DNA of 45,987 bases, from the NCBI GenBank assembly GCA_018816735.1, contig JAHIVH010000098.1, positions 1-45,987 of the forward strand, in the 5' to 3' direction. The notes beneath the pieces are model-generated. The model saw only the letters and a list, made by a program, of their open reading frames with translations, had not been told where the DNA came from and searched no databases. Below, piece after piece: positions 1 to 8,817 of the stretch (positions are counted from its first letter, which is position 1; each line of letters starts with the position of its first letter). A program made the translations under genes and the position numbers. This stretch comes from Pseudomonadota bacterium (lineage in GTDB: Bacteria > Desulfobacterota > Desulfobacteria > Desulfobacterales > JAHIVH01).

Positions 1-2
1 GC

Positions 3-173
3 GTCAAGGATATTGATTTTGAGCTGAATGAAATCATCGTCAGGCGCGGAAAAGGCCAAAAAGACAGGGTGACTGTATTTCCTGATGAAATAAAAGGCAC
101 CCTGGAAGCACATCTTCGTTATGTAAAAATGCTTCATAAAATTGATTATGCTGAAAAAAATATCGTCTTTTGA
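3..173 (+). pseudogene. Truncated tyrosine recombinase, integron-integrase type (C-terminal catalytic part missing)
   Basis: The open frame runs in from the window edge and stops at TGA 171-173. It reads VKDIDFELNEIIVRRGKGQK and continues with DR, then an EAHLRYVKMLH stretch. This matches the segment just after the first catalytic Arg in integron-type (IntI-like) tyrosine recombinases, which carry the GKGxKDR turn and an HLxxVKxLH helix. The rest of the catalytic domain (HxLRH, the late His and the Tyr nucleophile) is absent: the frame ends after KNIVF and AT-rich DNA follows. It is therefore very probably a dead remnant. The 5' part is outside the window, so I cannot say whether the truncation came from a point mutation or from replacement of the 3' end by the T6SS region. 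Confidence 0.7.
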
Positions 174-273
174 AACTGAAATGTTTATATAAATATACTT
201 ATTGTTTATAAACGATGGTTGACCTGTTCTATTTCACCCAAGCCATCATCTCGTGCCCTGGCAAGACTTATTA

Positions 274-1143
274 TTATCTGGGGGTCGGGGCAGTATAGAC
301 GCCACGGCTGAAGCACTGGGCGGCGACATCCTGATCAAGTTTGTAGAAAGGGAGAGGGCACAGCATATGCTGGCCCATCAATCGGCGGTCAAGGTCTGTT
401 TGCGGGGTGTAATGCGCCGTTCCGATCCGGATGAGCGCATCGGGCGCTTGAGTGGGTTCATAATCATGAATGGAAACCGTAATCGCCGTATTGCTCCATG
501 CCGGGCCTGCCGGACGGTTTGTGCATTCGGCCTTAAGGTGGGCGATTTCGTGAAACGCGATATTTGCCAGATGGCGTGCCTGATTTTGATAGCAATTCTG
601 TGCATCGTAATTCACATAAGCATCATGATATACTTCCGCAACAAGCGGAGCGGTCAGAATGTTGCCCGAGGGTTGTGTGCCGCTTGAAAATGCGGTTGAA
701 AGCCCTCCCTGTGCCTCGCTGTGGCGTGGTCTGCTCAGGCCGGAGAATTCCCTATAGCCACGGGAAATGGCATCATATAAAACATCGGAAGGCCTTCGAT
801 CAACCGGCTGCGGAGGGCGGGGCGGGTTATGATTCACAATATACACGATGGGATCGTGCATCTGTATGGTGCCCACCGAACTGAAATTAGGGACGCCGGG
901 AGATGTGGCAGGAATTTCATGGACACTTACGTTTATACTCCTGGAGCTTTGTTGAGGGATATGCTGCGTGCAGGCTGAAAACAGGGTTTGCAGATTTTCT
1001 GCGAACATGCGCCTGAACTCCGCACGGATTTGAACCACCTGTTCGGCGCTTATATCTATGCGGGTCGGGGTACCCGTGGTGCCGACAAATACCGGTGTCG
1101 GTGTCGGTTTTACGATAAAATAATAGATGTTGAATCCAGGCAT
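274..1143 (-). CDS. Putative zinc metallopeptidase (HEIAH), candidate T6SS cargo
   Basis: A 289-residue protein with no signal peptide or membrane segment. I do not recognise the full-length family. The clear motif is HEIAHLKAE at about residues 198-206, the HExxH zinc-binding/catalytic signature of gluzincin-like peptidases, with Glu206 a possible third ligand. The region before it (about 95-190) is rich in Pro, Ser and His and has no known domain that I can name. It is the last gene of the minus-strand T6SS run and starts 4 bp after the stop of a 290-residue adaptor-like gene, which points to translational coupling and co-function. The absence of a secretion signal fits delivery by a T6SS rather than Sec export. 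Effector status is inferred from context; a housekeeping peptidase is the alternative. Confidence 0.6.
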   Translation of the reverse strand: MPGFNIYYFIVKPTPTPVFVGTTGTPTRIDISAEQVVQIRAEFRRMFAENLQTLFSACTQHIPQQSSRSINVSVHEIPATSPGVPNFSSVGTIQMHDPIVYIVNHNPPRPPQPVDRRPSDVLYDAISRGYREFSGLSRPRHSEAQGGLSTAFSSGTQPSGNILTAPLVAEVYHDAYVNYDAQNCYQNQARHLANIAFHEIAHLKAECTNRPAGPAWSNTAITVSIHDYEPTQAPDALIRIGTAHYTPQTDLDRRLMGQHMLCPLPFYKLDQDVAAQCFSRGVYTAPTPR

Positions 1144-1147
1144 AAGC

Positions 1148-2020
1148 TTATCTTTCCAGGCTGGGGTAGTATACCCTGAATCTGCCGGGAGGCAGATCCT
1201 CTATTCTGGCCTTTCCGTCTGCGTCCAATTGTCCGTTTTGCTCGGTTCCGTCTGCAAGATAAATAGTATACTCGGCGTTTGCGGCAGGCAAGCCGTCATC
1301 GCCTGCAAGGTCCAGGTCTATCCAGTCTTTGAATGTCAACAGTCCTGGTCTTTCTTCATTTCCGAAGCGCTCCTTTCCTATGCCGATCATCCAGAAATAT
1401 TCCGGCGGATTATAATGATTGCCGTATTCCTGGAGTTCTTCCTCTGTGGGGATTTCATCGGTGTCTTCGTGATATTCATATTCCCATTCCACTTCTATTT
1501 TCTTCTTTTTAACCGTGGTGGGGAATCTGGCGATCAGGTCATGGGCACCGTCGCGATCGAACTCAAAAATAAAAATTTTGACTGCCGTATCTTCCGGAAC
1601 ATTTTCGATATCGGCTGAAAGTGTAAGGACATCTCCCCTTCTTGCTTGCATCTGGCTCCATTTCTGGTTTTTCACTTCCACAGGCGGAATCACTTTTGCC
1701 GTGTTTGACTCTTTTTCAATACCGTGCCTGGGAAGTTTGGCAGTAAAGGTAACTTCCTCTTTTGTTTTTTTGGGAATGGTCACCGTGCCGGCATAATAGT
1801 TACCAAAGACCTTACCGTCCGTCTTTGTCACGGTCTTTCCGTTTTTGTCTTTGACCTTGATCTCTATTTTAGAACTGTTTCCCACAAACTCCGTAAAAAC
1901 TTCGAAATCGATCTCTTTTTCTTCCATGACCATCTGCTGGCGCCACAGTGCCTGGACAATTTTGGATGTCAGGGTAATGGTTTCGACTGTATCTGATTTT
2001 TTCTTGTGGTCTGCCATCAT
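1148..2020 (-). CDS. Adaptor-like beta-rich protein, copy B (paralogue of 3252-4124)
   Basis: A 290-residue soluble protein starting with two consecutive Met codons. The second (2017) matches the paralogue's start and is equally likely. Residues up to about 228 are nearly identical to the copy at 3252-4124, while the last 60-65 residues differ clearly. The region from about 118 to the end aligns with the C-terminal extension of the PAAR protein: a WSQM...GDVLTL strand, a VEWEYEYHEDTDE block, PPEYFW, then a closing motif of the form GxLDxxG...DLPPG. That pattern looks like tandem Ig-like/carboxypeptidase-regulatory-like beta domains. It lies 10 bp after the MBL-fold gene and 4 bp before the HEIAH zincin gene. 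I infer an adaptor or scaffold role linking the following enzyme to the PAAR/VgrG spike; this is not experimentally known to me. Confidence 0.75.
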   Translation of the reverse strand: MMADHKKKSDTVETITLTSKIVQALWRQQMVMEEKEIDFEVFTEFVGNSSKIEIKVKDKNGKTVTKTDGKVFGNYYAGTVTIPKKTKEEVTFTAKLPRHGIEKESNTAKVIPPVEVKNQKWSQMQARRGDVLTLSADIENVPEDTAVKIFIFEFDRDGAHDLIARFPTTVKKKKIEVEWEYEYHEDTDEIPTEEELQEYGNHYNPPEYFWMIGIGKERFGNEERPGLLTFKDWIDLDLAGDDGLPAANAEYTIYLADGTEQNGQLDADGKARIEDLPPGRFRVYYPSLER

Positions 2021-2030
2021 TCATTTCCAA

Positions 2031-3248
2031 TTACCGTTGAGCAACCGGTCGTTGAAGCAGCATATTTTGTCTGGTGGCCGGTAATACGACAATTTCAGGA
2101 CCGATGGGGAGAAAATGAACCGTAGGCGTCATGGCCCTCATGAATTCGTACCTGCCGCCGGAACGCATACCAGTGCCTCTTTCTGCGGACGTTTCAGCAT
2201 CCTGTCTTGGCTGCGGGGTGACCATTTCCCAACCGGTTGCTGCAAAACCTTCATTTCTGAGTTCAGCCAAAAGCTCGTATGACTCCCATGCATCGTGCTT
2301 CCAGACAAGTGGGTGATCCAGGGTGCAATCATCTTCCTGAAATTCATCCCAATGGGTCAATAAAACCCGCTTGGGCCTGGTCGCATTAACAACTTGATTG
2401 TAATATCTTCTCCTGGCCCCTATGGGATAGAGATAGCTGGAATTAAAACCGGCGATTCCCGGCATCAACACGTCCGGGAACGGAAATCTGCCTTCGGGGC
2501 CAAAGATATCAAGGTAATATCCGTCAACATAGTTGGCGCTCCCCTGATTGAGGATACTGCCATGTGCCGAGTGCTTGATTAAAATACTGAAAATTTCGCC
2601 CTGTTTATACTGGTTAACCCTTGCAGGCGGCACCACAGGTTCCTCGATATGACCGGCCATTACAGCATCAGTCCAGAGAGGCAGGTTAATATGGCTGCCC
2701 CTTAATATAGTGATCGTAAAATCCCCGATAGGGATACTGTCATCTTCTGCGACCGGCATAAAGGAATCAGCGATATTTGGCAGTCCTCCGGTGTCGCCAT
2801 CCGCCTGCCATTTCTGGTATCCGCCTATAGCGATCTGACGGATGGAGTTGTCGCCATAGATGGTACCGCCATCCCCATTGTTATTCTCTGCAAAATATCG
2901 CCACACCTCAGCAACATCCAATGCATGGTCCCAGTGGGCATGGGTAAAAAACATGGCATCGAGTTTCTGGATGCCTGTTTGGGAAAGCACATTTTGGATC
3001 GCCTGCCGGTTGGGTGGCACTCTCATGAGTCCCCCGAAAATCAGGTTGCTGACTCTGACCGGCATTCTTGAGAAGAAGGGATCGATCATGAGATGGGTGG
3101 CACCATCCGTGATATAGATGCTGTTAACGCCTAAAAACTGAACCCGGACTGCGTTTGACGGCGCACTGCCCTCGCCGGGCCGGGCAAAAAATTGGGTATG
3201 CTCGTAGGTGACAGGCTGACCGTTTGCAATCGTTGTCGTAAGGGGCAT
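2031..3248 (-). CDS. Metallo-beta-lactamase-fold hydrolase, candidate T6SS cargo
   Basis: A 405-residue protein with the metallo-beta-lactamase signature THAHWDHALD at residues 102-111 (His103, His105, Asp107 and His108 as metal ligands). It is preceded by the usual strand ending in a DPFF motif (about 56-59), and further candidate ligands lie in ILRGSHINL and LLTHWDEF. The layout resembles UlaG/NAPE-PLD-like MBL proteins acting on phosphoesters or lipids, but the substrate cannot be read from sequence. There is no signal peptide. It begins 3 bp after the stop of adaptor-like copy A and ends 10 bp before copy B, so it is embedded in the T6SS effector tail. An effector (for example a phosphodiesterase) is the contextual inference; a cytosolic enzyme is the alternative. 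Confidence 0.8.
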   Translation of the reverse strand: MPLTTTIANGQPVTYEHTQFFARPGEGSAPSNAVRVQFLGVNSIYITDGATHLMIDPFFSRMPVRVSNLIFGGLMRVPPNRQAIQNVLSQTGIQKLDAMFFTHAHWDHALDVAEVWRYFAENNNGDGGTIYGDNSIRQIAIGGYQKWQADGDTGGLPNIADSFMPVAEDDSIPIGDFTITILRGSHINLPLWTDAVMAGHIEEPVVPPARVNQYKQGEIFSILIKHSAHGSILNQGSANYVDGYYLDIFGPEGRFPFPDVLMPGIAGFNSSYLYPIGARRRYYNQVVNATRPKRVLLTHWDEFQEDDCTLDHPLVWKHDAWESYELLAELRNEGFAATGWEMVTPQPRQDAETSAERGTGMRSGGRYEFMRAMTPTVHFLPIGPEIVVLPATRQNMLLQRPVAQR

Positions 3249-3251
3249 AAA

Positions 3252-4124
3252 TCATTCCTCGTCCGGATAATGAAACCTCACCGAAGACCTGCCGGGCGGG
3301 ATATCCTCGTCGCTGAACTCGCCGTTTCCGTCCAGGCGGCCGGTCCGCTCCGAACCGTCTGCAAGGGTTACCGTATATTCCATATCGGCCAGCGGCATGC
3401 CGGTCTCATCCACCAGATTGATATCCATCCAGTCCTTGAATTTAAGGAGTCCGGGTGCTTCTTCATTGCCGAACCGCTCTTTCCCGATGCCGATCATCCA
3501 GAAATATTCCGGCGGATTGTAATGGTTGCCGTATTCCTGAAGTTCTTCCTCTGTGGGGATTTCATCGGTGTCTTCATGATATTCATATTCCCACTCCACT
3601 TCTATTTTTTTCTTTTTAACCGTGGTGGGAAATTTGGTGATCAGATCATGGGCGCCGTCGCGATCGAATTCAAAAATAAAAATCTTGACCGCCGTATCTT
3701 CTTCAACATTTTCGATATCGGCCGTAAGTGTCAGGACATCGCCCCGTTTTGCTTCCATCTGGCTCCATTTCTGGTTCTTCACTTCCACAAGCGGTATCAC
3801 TTTTGCCGTGTTTGATTTTTTTTCAATACCGTGTTTGGGCAGTTTGGCGGTAAAGGTGACTTCCTCTTTGGTCTTTTTGGGAATGGTCACCGTGCCGGCA
3901 AAATAGTTTCCAAAGACCTTGCCGTCCGTTTTTGTCACGGTTTTTCCGTTTTTGTCCTTGACCTTGATCTCTATCTTGGCGCTGTTTCCCACAAACTCGG
4001 TATAAACCTCGAAATCAATATTTTTTTGTTCCATGACCATCTTCTGGCACCACAGGGCCTGAACGATTTTGGAGGTCAGCGTAATCGTCTCTACAGAATC
4101 TGTTTTTTTCTTGTGTTCGGCCAT
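3252..4124 (-). CDS. Adaptor-like beta-rich protein, copy A (paralogue of 1148-2020)
   Basis: A 290-residue soluble protein beginning MAEHKKKTDSVETITLTSK. Residues about 35-110 look like a first beta domain (IDFEV...IEIKVKDKNG...GTVTIP). Residues 118-230 are a second, with KWSQ at 119-122, VEWEYEYHEDTDE at 176-188 and PPEYFW at 204-209. Residues 231-290 are a small closing domain with DIPPG at 274-278. The last two correspond block by block to residues 195-355 of the PAAR protein upstream. It sits 3 bp after the beta-propeller gene and 3 bp before the MBL gene. The long near-identical N-terminal part and divergent end relative to copy B suggest a recent duplication with a partner-specific tail. 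The function is inferred: a docking adaptor for the next gene product. Confidence 0.75.
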   Translation of the reverse strand: MAEHKKKTDSVETITLTSKIVQALWCQKMVMEQKNIDFEVYTEFVGNSAKIEIKVKDKNGKTVTKTDGKVFGNYFAGTVTIPKKTKEEVTFTAKLPKHGIEKKSNTAKVIPLVEVKNQKWSQMEAKRGDVLTLTADIENVEEDTAVKIFIFEFDRDGAHDLITKFPTTVKKKKIEVEWEYEYHEDTDEIPTEEELQEYGNHYNPPEYFWMIGIGKERFGNEEAPGLLKFKDWMDINLVDETGMPLADMEYTVTLADGSERTGRLDGNGEFSDEDIPPGRSSVRFHYPDEE

Positions 4125-4127
4125 AAT

Positions 4128-5366
4128 CTATTTATAGCACCTGACGCCTTCCATACCGGCAACAAAAAGGTTTCCTTTGTCATCTGCAACCGGACGGCAC
4201 GTTACCTCAAACGGTGCGAGTATTTCCGCCAGGGTGTCTCCCTTTTGGGAAAAATGCCTGACGCTGTTAATGCCTGCAACAATCACACTGCCGTCACTGA
4301 ACACGGTCAGCATCAAGCCGTATTCTTCAAGTCTTCGCATGTCTTTTTGCCAAAGGATGTTTCCATCCTTGATACAGTAGAGCATTTTATCCGGCGAGCA
4401 ATATACCACATTGTCTGAGGAACAGGCTGCCGGATGGACAATTTGTCCAAATTCAGACAGGGGCGTGTCCCACTTTTTCTTACCGTCAGCACCTGCACAG
4501 AGAAGAACCTCCTTTTTGTTTTTGTCTTTGTCATTGATTCTCATGATGAGGAGATTCCCCTGATAATCCATGGAAAGGGACCTGGCGCCGGTAATATTGA
4601 GCGTTTCAAGTGCACTGTCCGTTTTGGCGCTTGTTGTGGTTTTGTAAACCTGTTTCGGGGTTGCCACAAAAAGATCTCCTGTATCGGGAACAACGGCAAA
4701 TCCGGCGGCAAGTTCGCCATCATGCTCCTTGTACCATTCGATATCGTCATTCTTTCGGGCATAGTTCGTCAGGATAAAGCCCTGGGGCTGGGGTTTGTCA
4801 AAACGGGCAGGGTAGCGATTCAGAAACAAAAACATCCGGTCGTCACTCAATGACATATAGAACAGCCGGAACATTTTCACCAGAATCGGAATCCTGAACC
4901 GTTCGATGCTGTTTCCGTTCAGGTCAATGTGCGCCAGGAAATGGTTGGCATCCACAATCCTTAGATACTGATCATTAATAAATGGATCGGCATAACTGAT
5001 AAATGCTTTCCCCCACAATACCTTTCCGGCAGCTATATCAACGGCATACGCGCCTCCCTGGCAGAAAACAAAAAGGGTTTGATCCTTTACCGCAAGCATT
5101 CTGGGATCTCCCAAATTCATGCGGGAAGGCGGAGAAATCGTCCACACATCTTTTCCTGAAATATTCACGGAGACGGGGAGACTGGCGTTCTGAGATGAAT
5201 TTGCATACGGCATGCCGTTTATGATTGTCGTCTGGTTCATGGGACCATTCCTTTTATCTTTCGCGCCACCAGGGATTGCCAGCAGGAGAATACAACCGAG
5301 GATAATAGCGGCATATACTTTTCCCGAACAGGTTTTATGTTTCTTATTGGATTCGTCATTCGGCAT
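4128..5366 (-). CDS. Membrane-anchored PQQ-type beta-propeller protein
   Basis: A 412-residue protein with a basic N-terminus and one hydrophobic segment (about 16-34, YAAIILGCILLLAIPGG), so it is exported and probably anchored to the inner membrane. The rest shows repeated blades of the form GxxLWxxxF/GxxKWDTPL/DGNILWQKDM, typical of PQQ/pyrrolo-quinoline-like (BamB-like) propellers. It starts one base after the TAG stop of the 1138-residue peptidase gene, so the two are almost certainly co-translated. A periplasmic protein encoded right after a peptidoglycan-targeted toxin candidate could be its immunity protein or a tether; that is inference. No enzymatic cofactor site is evident. Confidence 0.7.
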   Translation of the reverse strand: MPNDESNKKHKTCSGKVYAAIILGCILLLAIPGGAKDKRNGPMNQTTIINGMPYANSSQNASLPVSVNISGKDVWTISPPSRMNLGDPRMLAVKDQTLFVFCQGGAYAVDIAAGKVLWGKAFISYADPFINDQYLRIVDANHFLAHIDLNGNSIERFRIPILVKMFRLFYMSLSDDRMFLFLNRYPARFDKPQPQGFILTNYARKNDDIEWYKEHDGELAAGFAVVPDTGDLFVATPKQVYKTTTSAKTDSALETLNITGARSLSMDYQGNLLIMRINDKDKNKKEVLLCAGADGKKKWDTPLSEFGQIVHPAACSSDNVVYCSPDKMLYCIKDGNILWQKDMRRLEEYGLMLTVFSDGSVIVAGINSVRHFSQKGDTLAEILAPFEVTCRPVADDKGNLFVAGMEGVRCYK

Positions 5367-5367
5367 T

Positions 5368-8300
5368 CTATATGGCTTCTAATGTAAAATTGTCACTCAG
5401 TCTGGTATTTACCCACTGTCTTAAAAAGTCAAGATGGTTCACCATGGCTGCCGTATTGTTCAAATCCCCCTTGTTGGCAATATCCAGCACATAGGCGACC
5501 ACATCCTCTCCATCTGCGTTGCTTCGCACGGTGATCTCGTCACTGGTCGATCCGGAAGGGACAATTCGGCCGGAACCAAGACTATGCCACGAGAAATCCA
5601 CATGATAATTGCGGGTTGCCGTTTCATTATCATGGGAGAATCCGGTCAGAAAATGGATGACGACGTTTTCTATGGCGCCACTGCCATTCACCAGCCGATA
5701 ACGACACGACAAATCCGACCAGGCATCCTCTAATGACGATATCTTGTTGGCGCGATTCGCATTGGATGTCAACCAGCTGAAATCCGTGCTCAGCATCAGC
5801 CGAACCATCAATACAGCCTGATACTCTATTGCCTGATCATCATGAAAATTTCTGGAGGACGACTGATCCTGGGATACATAGTAGAGAGCCAGATAAAGGG
5901 TTTTCCTGGGATTACTCGCCCTGACCTGGAATTTGCCCTCATGATGCATGGCATCCCGTGGGTTCATGGGTACAGGGAGACCTGCCTGACGTCTTGTATA
6001 TATATAAGTGCCGTCATCGCATTCATATTTTCCGACAAAATATTTTCCCGTATGCCATCCTTTGGTATGAAGCCTTCCGCTTTGTATCTCCCTGTTCAGC
6101 TTATTCAATGCATACACAAGGTGATGGGTTCGCGGAGCGCCATTCAAATACATAAGGGAGGACCGGTTCTTCAGCATGGTATAACATTCAAAAAACTGGG
6201 AGAATGAATTGTACTCGTTTGATCCGATCGCATAATCGTCTGTCAGGTATTCATCCGCATTCCCGATGGCATGCCCCAGTTCATGGGCAAACGTGAACAC
6301 CCGATATCGGGCGTGGTCTTCATCAAACGGAAAAACACCGGAAAACGGCCCTGTAACAGCATGGTAAGCGGATTCATTCAGATGAAAGAGGGAGTATGAT
6401 ACATCCGGTGTTTCATTTCTGATGGCCCACTGGTAGGCGGCGCCATAGTTGGACCCTGGCGGATCGTCCGCGCAGATCAGGGCCAGAAATTTCGATTTCC
6501 CGCCATAGGCATCCTCACAGGCTTGCTGGACAGCCGCGTCGCTCAACAAATCCGGGACTTCATCTCTGTCATCAAAATCGATATCCGTAGGCCTTGACGC
6601 GTCATTGACCTGGAATGTCTCTCTTTCGTCAAAAAAGCAGTATGGCCGGATCTGATCTGTTCCGTCTCCTTCCGTTTCTTCATCAAAGTAGAATTTTCTG
6701 TTGTTATAGCGATTCATGGCATTATACACGCCTAAATTTATAAACTGGTTTACGGCATTTTGGGCTGGCACGTCATGATCTGGATCTCCATCTTCATATC
6801 TTGAATCCCGCATAAATGATATAGATACGTAAATGACAAGATATGAAACAGGATGGTTGCCCACCACACCCAGTTGATGAAAATAGCAGAGATCATAATC
6901 ACCGGTATACCCCAATTCCGTTCTATGCTCCTGCATTTCCCACCTGAGACAGCAGTCGCTATCCTCCTGAACGGCGGCACGGGCACCAACAATGTAACCG
7001 TTTGCCACCCAGCCGGGTTCCTTTGACGTGCGCTTATGAAGCACAGGATAGAACTTGTCCTTGAAAAAAACGATTTTCACATCCCTTGCATCTTCGCTGA
7101 TTCGGTTGACCGGAAAAGGAAACCGCGAGGTGTTATCGGCAGCGCCGGTTTTGAAGAGCACCAGTTCGCCTGTATCCGGGTCTGCACAGAACAGTTTAAT
7201 CCGGGACTTGCTGCCATCCAGATCCACGGGTGCCCCCAGATGGTTTTCATCCTGGATACCTTGAGTTCCGGCGGTTCTGTCCAGCAGGACCAGGGTGTCC
7301 AGATTGAATACAATCGGTGCGCCTTCCGAAGTCCGCGTGCCCATGTGGGTGGAAAATTGATCACGGGTGCCGCTGACCTTGCAGGGCCAGTTCAGGCTGT
7401 CCCATAGTGCAGGCAGGTCATAATACTTGTATTTGTCCACCGGAGTCATGTTGGCAAAACAGACGTGTCCGTCCCGTTGTGCGGTTGTCATGGCATTCCA
7501 TGTGGCCTCATCCACGGCGTCGACCATGACAGGCGGCACAGATGCATCGTCGGTTTCAGAAAATAACCAGGCATCTCTGGTTTCAAAAGTAAAATGGATG
7601 CCATTTGCCTGGCTGTTGGCATCGGCTTCCGTCGGAAACTGCACCACCACCGTGTACACGCCCTCATTATAAATCGACCGGCAACGGATTTCAGTCCCGT
7701 CCGTCTGAAACGATTTAAAAGTAAGCCCCTGGGGCACGGCGGTCATCTGCTTCTTGATACGGTCATAGTATTCAAATTTAAGATGGTAAGCCACGCCATA
7801 AAGATCGTTGGGGTCCAGATATTCCCGATGGATAAAGTCAGCAATCCGCAACGGGCATTCCGCTTCGGTATGCGCCCTGCTCTTTGTTGCCGGGCATTGG
7901 ATAACAACCGTATCCGAGCTGTCAAAGAAAAGGATTTCCACCCGGCGGTTCAGCTGGGACTTGTAATTGGTCTTTTCCGCATCATCTACGGGAAACGATT
8001 CGCCGCAGGCGACAAAGGGAGTCTCATCATCCAAAAAGCGGACGAATCCACGGCGTTCCACCATCCTTAATGGCGTGATGCCCAGTATTTCGGCAAGCTC
8101 CTCATTATATAAATCATATACGATCTCCCATGCCCGCTCATGCCATCTTTTCTGCGGGTCATGGCGGATTCTGTTCACTATTTGTTCGGACTCTTCCGGG
8201 ACAGCCTCCTGAAAAAAAACCTCTGTTGCGTTGGAGGTATGGTCACCCCAGTCATCGTCAATATCTCCCGGATCGCATGCCCAGCCACGCTTGCCACTGA

Positions 8301-8784
8301 AATACTTCATGATCTGCTGGTAGTCTTCCACCTTGTGACGGGATGCGGAATTTTCAGCCCAGAGATCTTTTTCGCCGGTCAGAAGATACAGCACACATTT
8401 TGCCCGAAGTTCGGAAAGGTCATAATTGAATTCAAACCCTCCGGACGTGTCGGTATGTCCTGCTATCAGAATGCGATACTGGGAATTGAACTCAAGCTCC
8501 CGGAACACAAGGGCAAGGGCACCCAGACCGGTCATCTGCTGCTGGCCGGCCTGGATGATTAAATCTCCGGGATCTGTGCTGTCATCTTCACGCCCCTGGC
8601 TTGAACTTTCTCCTTGCGGCGCCTTTGGCATCATCACAGCGCTGTTCAAGTGAAAGAGAACATCCTCCATCTCCAGAATCAGCATGGTGATCGGTTCCAC
8701 GGTCAATATCGAGGTATGGCCGGTGGATATGGTATAGCGCCTTCCCAGGTCAAAGAAAGAAATTGTTTTTTCTATTTCACCCAT
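5368..8784 (-). CDS. Large OmpA/peptidoglycan-binding/zincin protein, candidate T6SS effector
   Basis: A 1138-residue protein with no signal peptide. The N-terminal third contains a split OmpA-like peptidoglycan-binding fold: GHTDTSG at 109-115 followed by a LSELRA helix, then an inserted peptidoglycan-binding-1-like segment (about 150-195), then the second OmpA half ending CGESFPVDD...NRRVEILFF. The middle is probably Ig-like. The C-terminal part is a zincin peptidase with HELGHAIGNADEY at 834-846: HExxH plus a Gly turn and a downstream DEY, resembling IgA-peptidase M64-like or metzincin-like sites. It follows the DUF1795 gene after a 33-bp gap and precedes the beta-propeller gene by one base. 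The architecture parallels the 1289-residue protein at 38027. The inferred role is a cell-wall-anchored protease toxin delivered to the periplasm; the substrate is unknown. Confidence 0.75.
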   Translation of the reverse strand: MGEIEKTISFFDLGRRYTISTGHTSILTVEPITMLILEMEDVLFHLNSAVMMPKAPQGESSSQGREDDSTDPGDLIIQAGQQQMTGLGALALVFRELEFNSQYRILIAGHTDTSGGFEFNYDLSELRAKCVLYLLTGEKDLWAENSASRHKVEDYQQIMKYFSGKRGWACDPGDIDDDWGDHTSNATEVFFQEAVPEESEQIVNRIRHDPQKRWHERAWEIVYDLYNEELAEILGITPLRMVERRGFVRFLDDETPFVACGESFPVDDAEKTNYKSQLNRRVEILFFDSSDTVVIQCPATKSRAHTEAECPLRIADFIHREYLDPNDLYGVAYHLKFEYYDRIKKQMTAVPQGLTFKSFQTDGTEIRCRSIYNEGVYTVVVQFPTEADANSQANGIHFTFETRDAWLFSETDDASVPPVMVDAVDEATWNAMTTAQRDGHVCFANMTPVDKYKYYDLPALWDSLNWPCKVSGTRDQFSTHMGTRTSEGAPIVFNLDTLVLLDRTAGTQGIQDENHLGAPVDLDGSKSRIKLFCADPDTGELVLFKTGAADNTSRFPFPVNRISEDARDVKIVFFKDKFYPVLHKRTSKEPGWVANGYIVGARAAVQEDSDCCLRWEMQEHRTELGYTGDYDLCYFHQLGVVGNHPVSYLVIYVSISFMRDSRYEDGDPDHDVPAQNAVNQFINLGVYNAMNRYNNRKFYFDEETEGDGTDQIRPYCFFDERETFQVNDASRPTDIDFDDRDEVPDLLSDAAVQQACEDAYGGKSKFLALICADDPPGSNYGAAYQWAIRNETPDVSYSLFHLNESAYHAVTGPFSGVFPFDEDHARYRVFTFAHELGHAIGNADEYLTDDYAIGSNEYNSFSQFFECYTMLKNRSSLMYLNGAPRTHHLVYALNKLNREIQSGRLHTKGWHTGKYFVGKYECDDGTYIYTRRQAGLPVPMNPRDAMHHEGKFQVRASNPRKTLYLALYYVSQDQSSSRNFHDDQAIEYQAVLMVRLMLSTDFSWLTSNANRANKISSLEDAWSDLSCRYRLVNGSGAIENVVIHFLTGFSHDNETATRNYHVDFSWHSLGSGRIVPSGSTSDEITVRSNADGEDVVAYVLDIANKGDLNNTAAMVNHLDFLRQWVNTRLSDNFTLEAI

Positions 8785-8817
8785 TTTTAAAATCTTGTCC
8801 TGCCGCCTGATCCGGCA

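Noticed and set aside
253..884. Plus-strand frames opposite the HEIAH zincin gene
   Set aside because: They overlap a gene with a recognisable catalytic motif and operon spacing; no support of their own.
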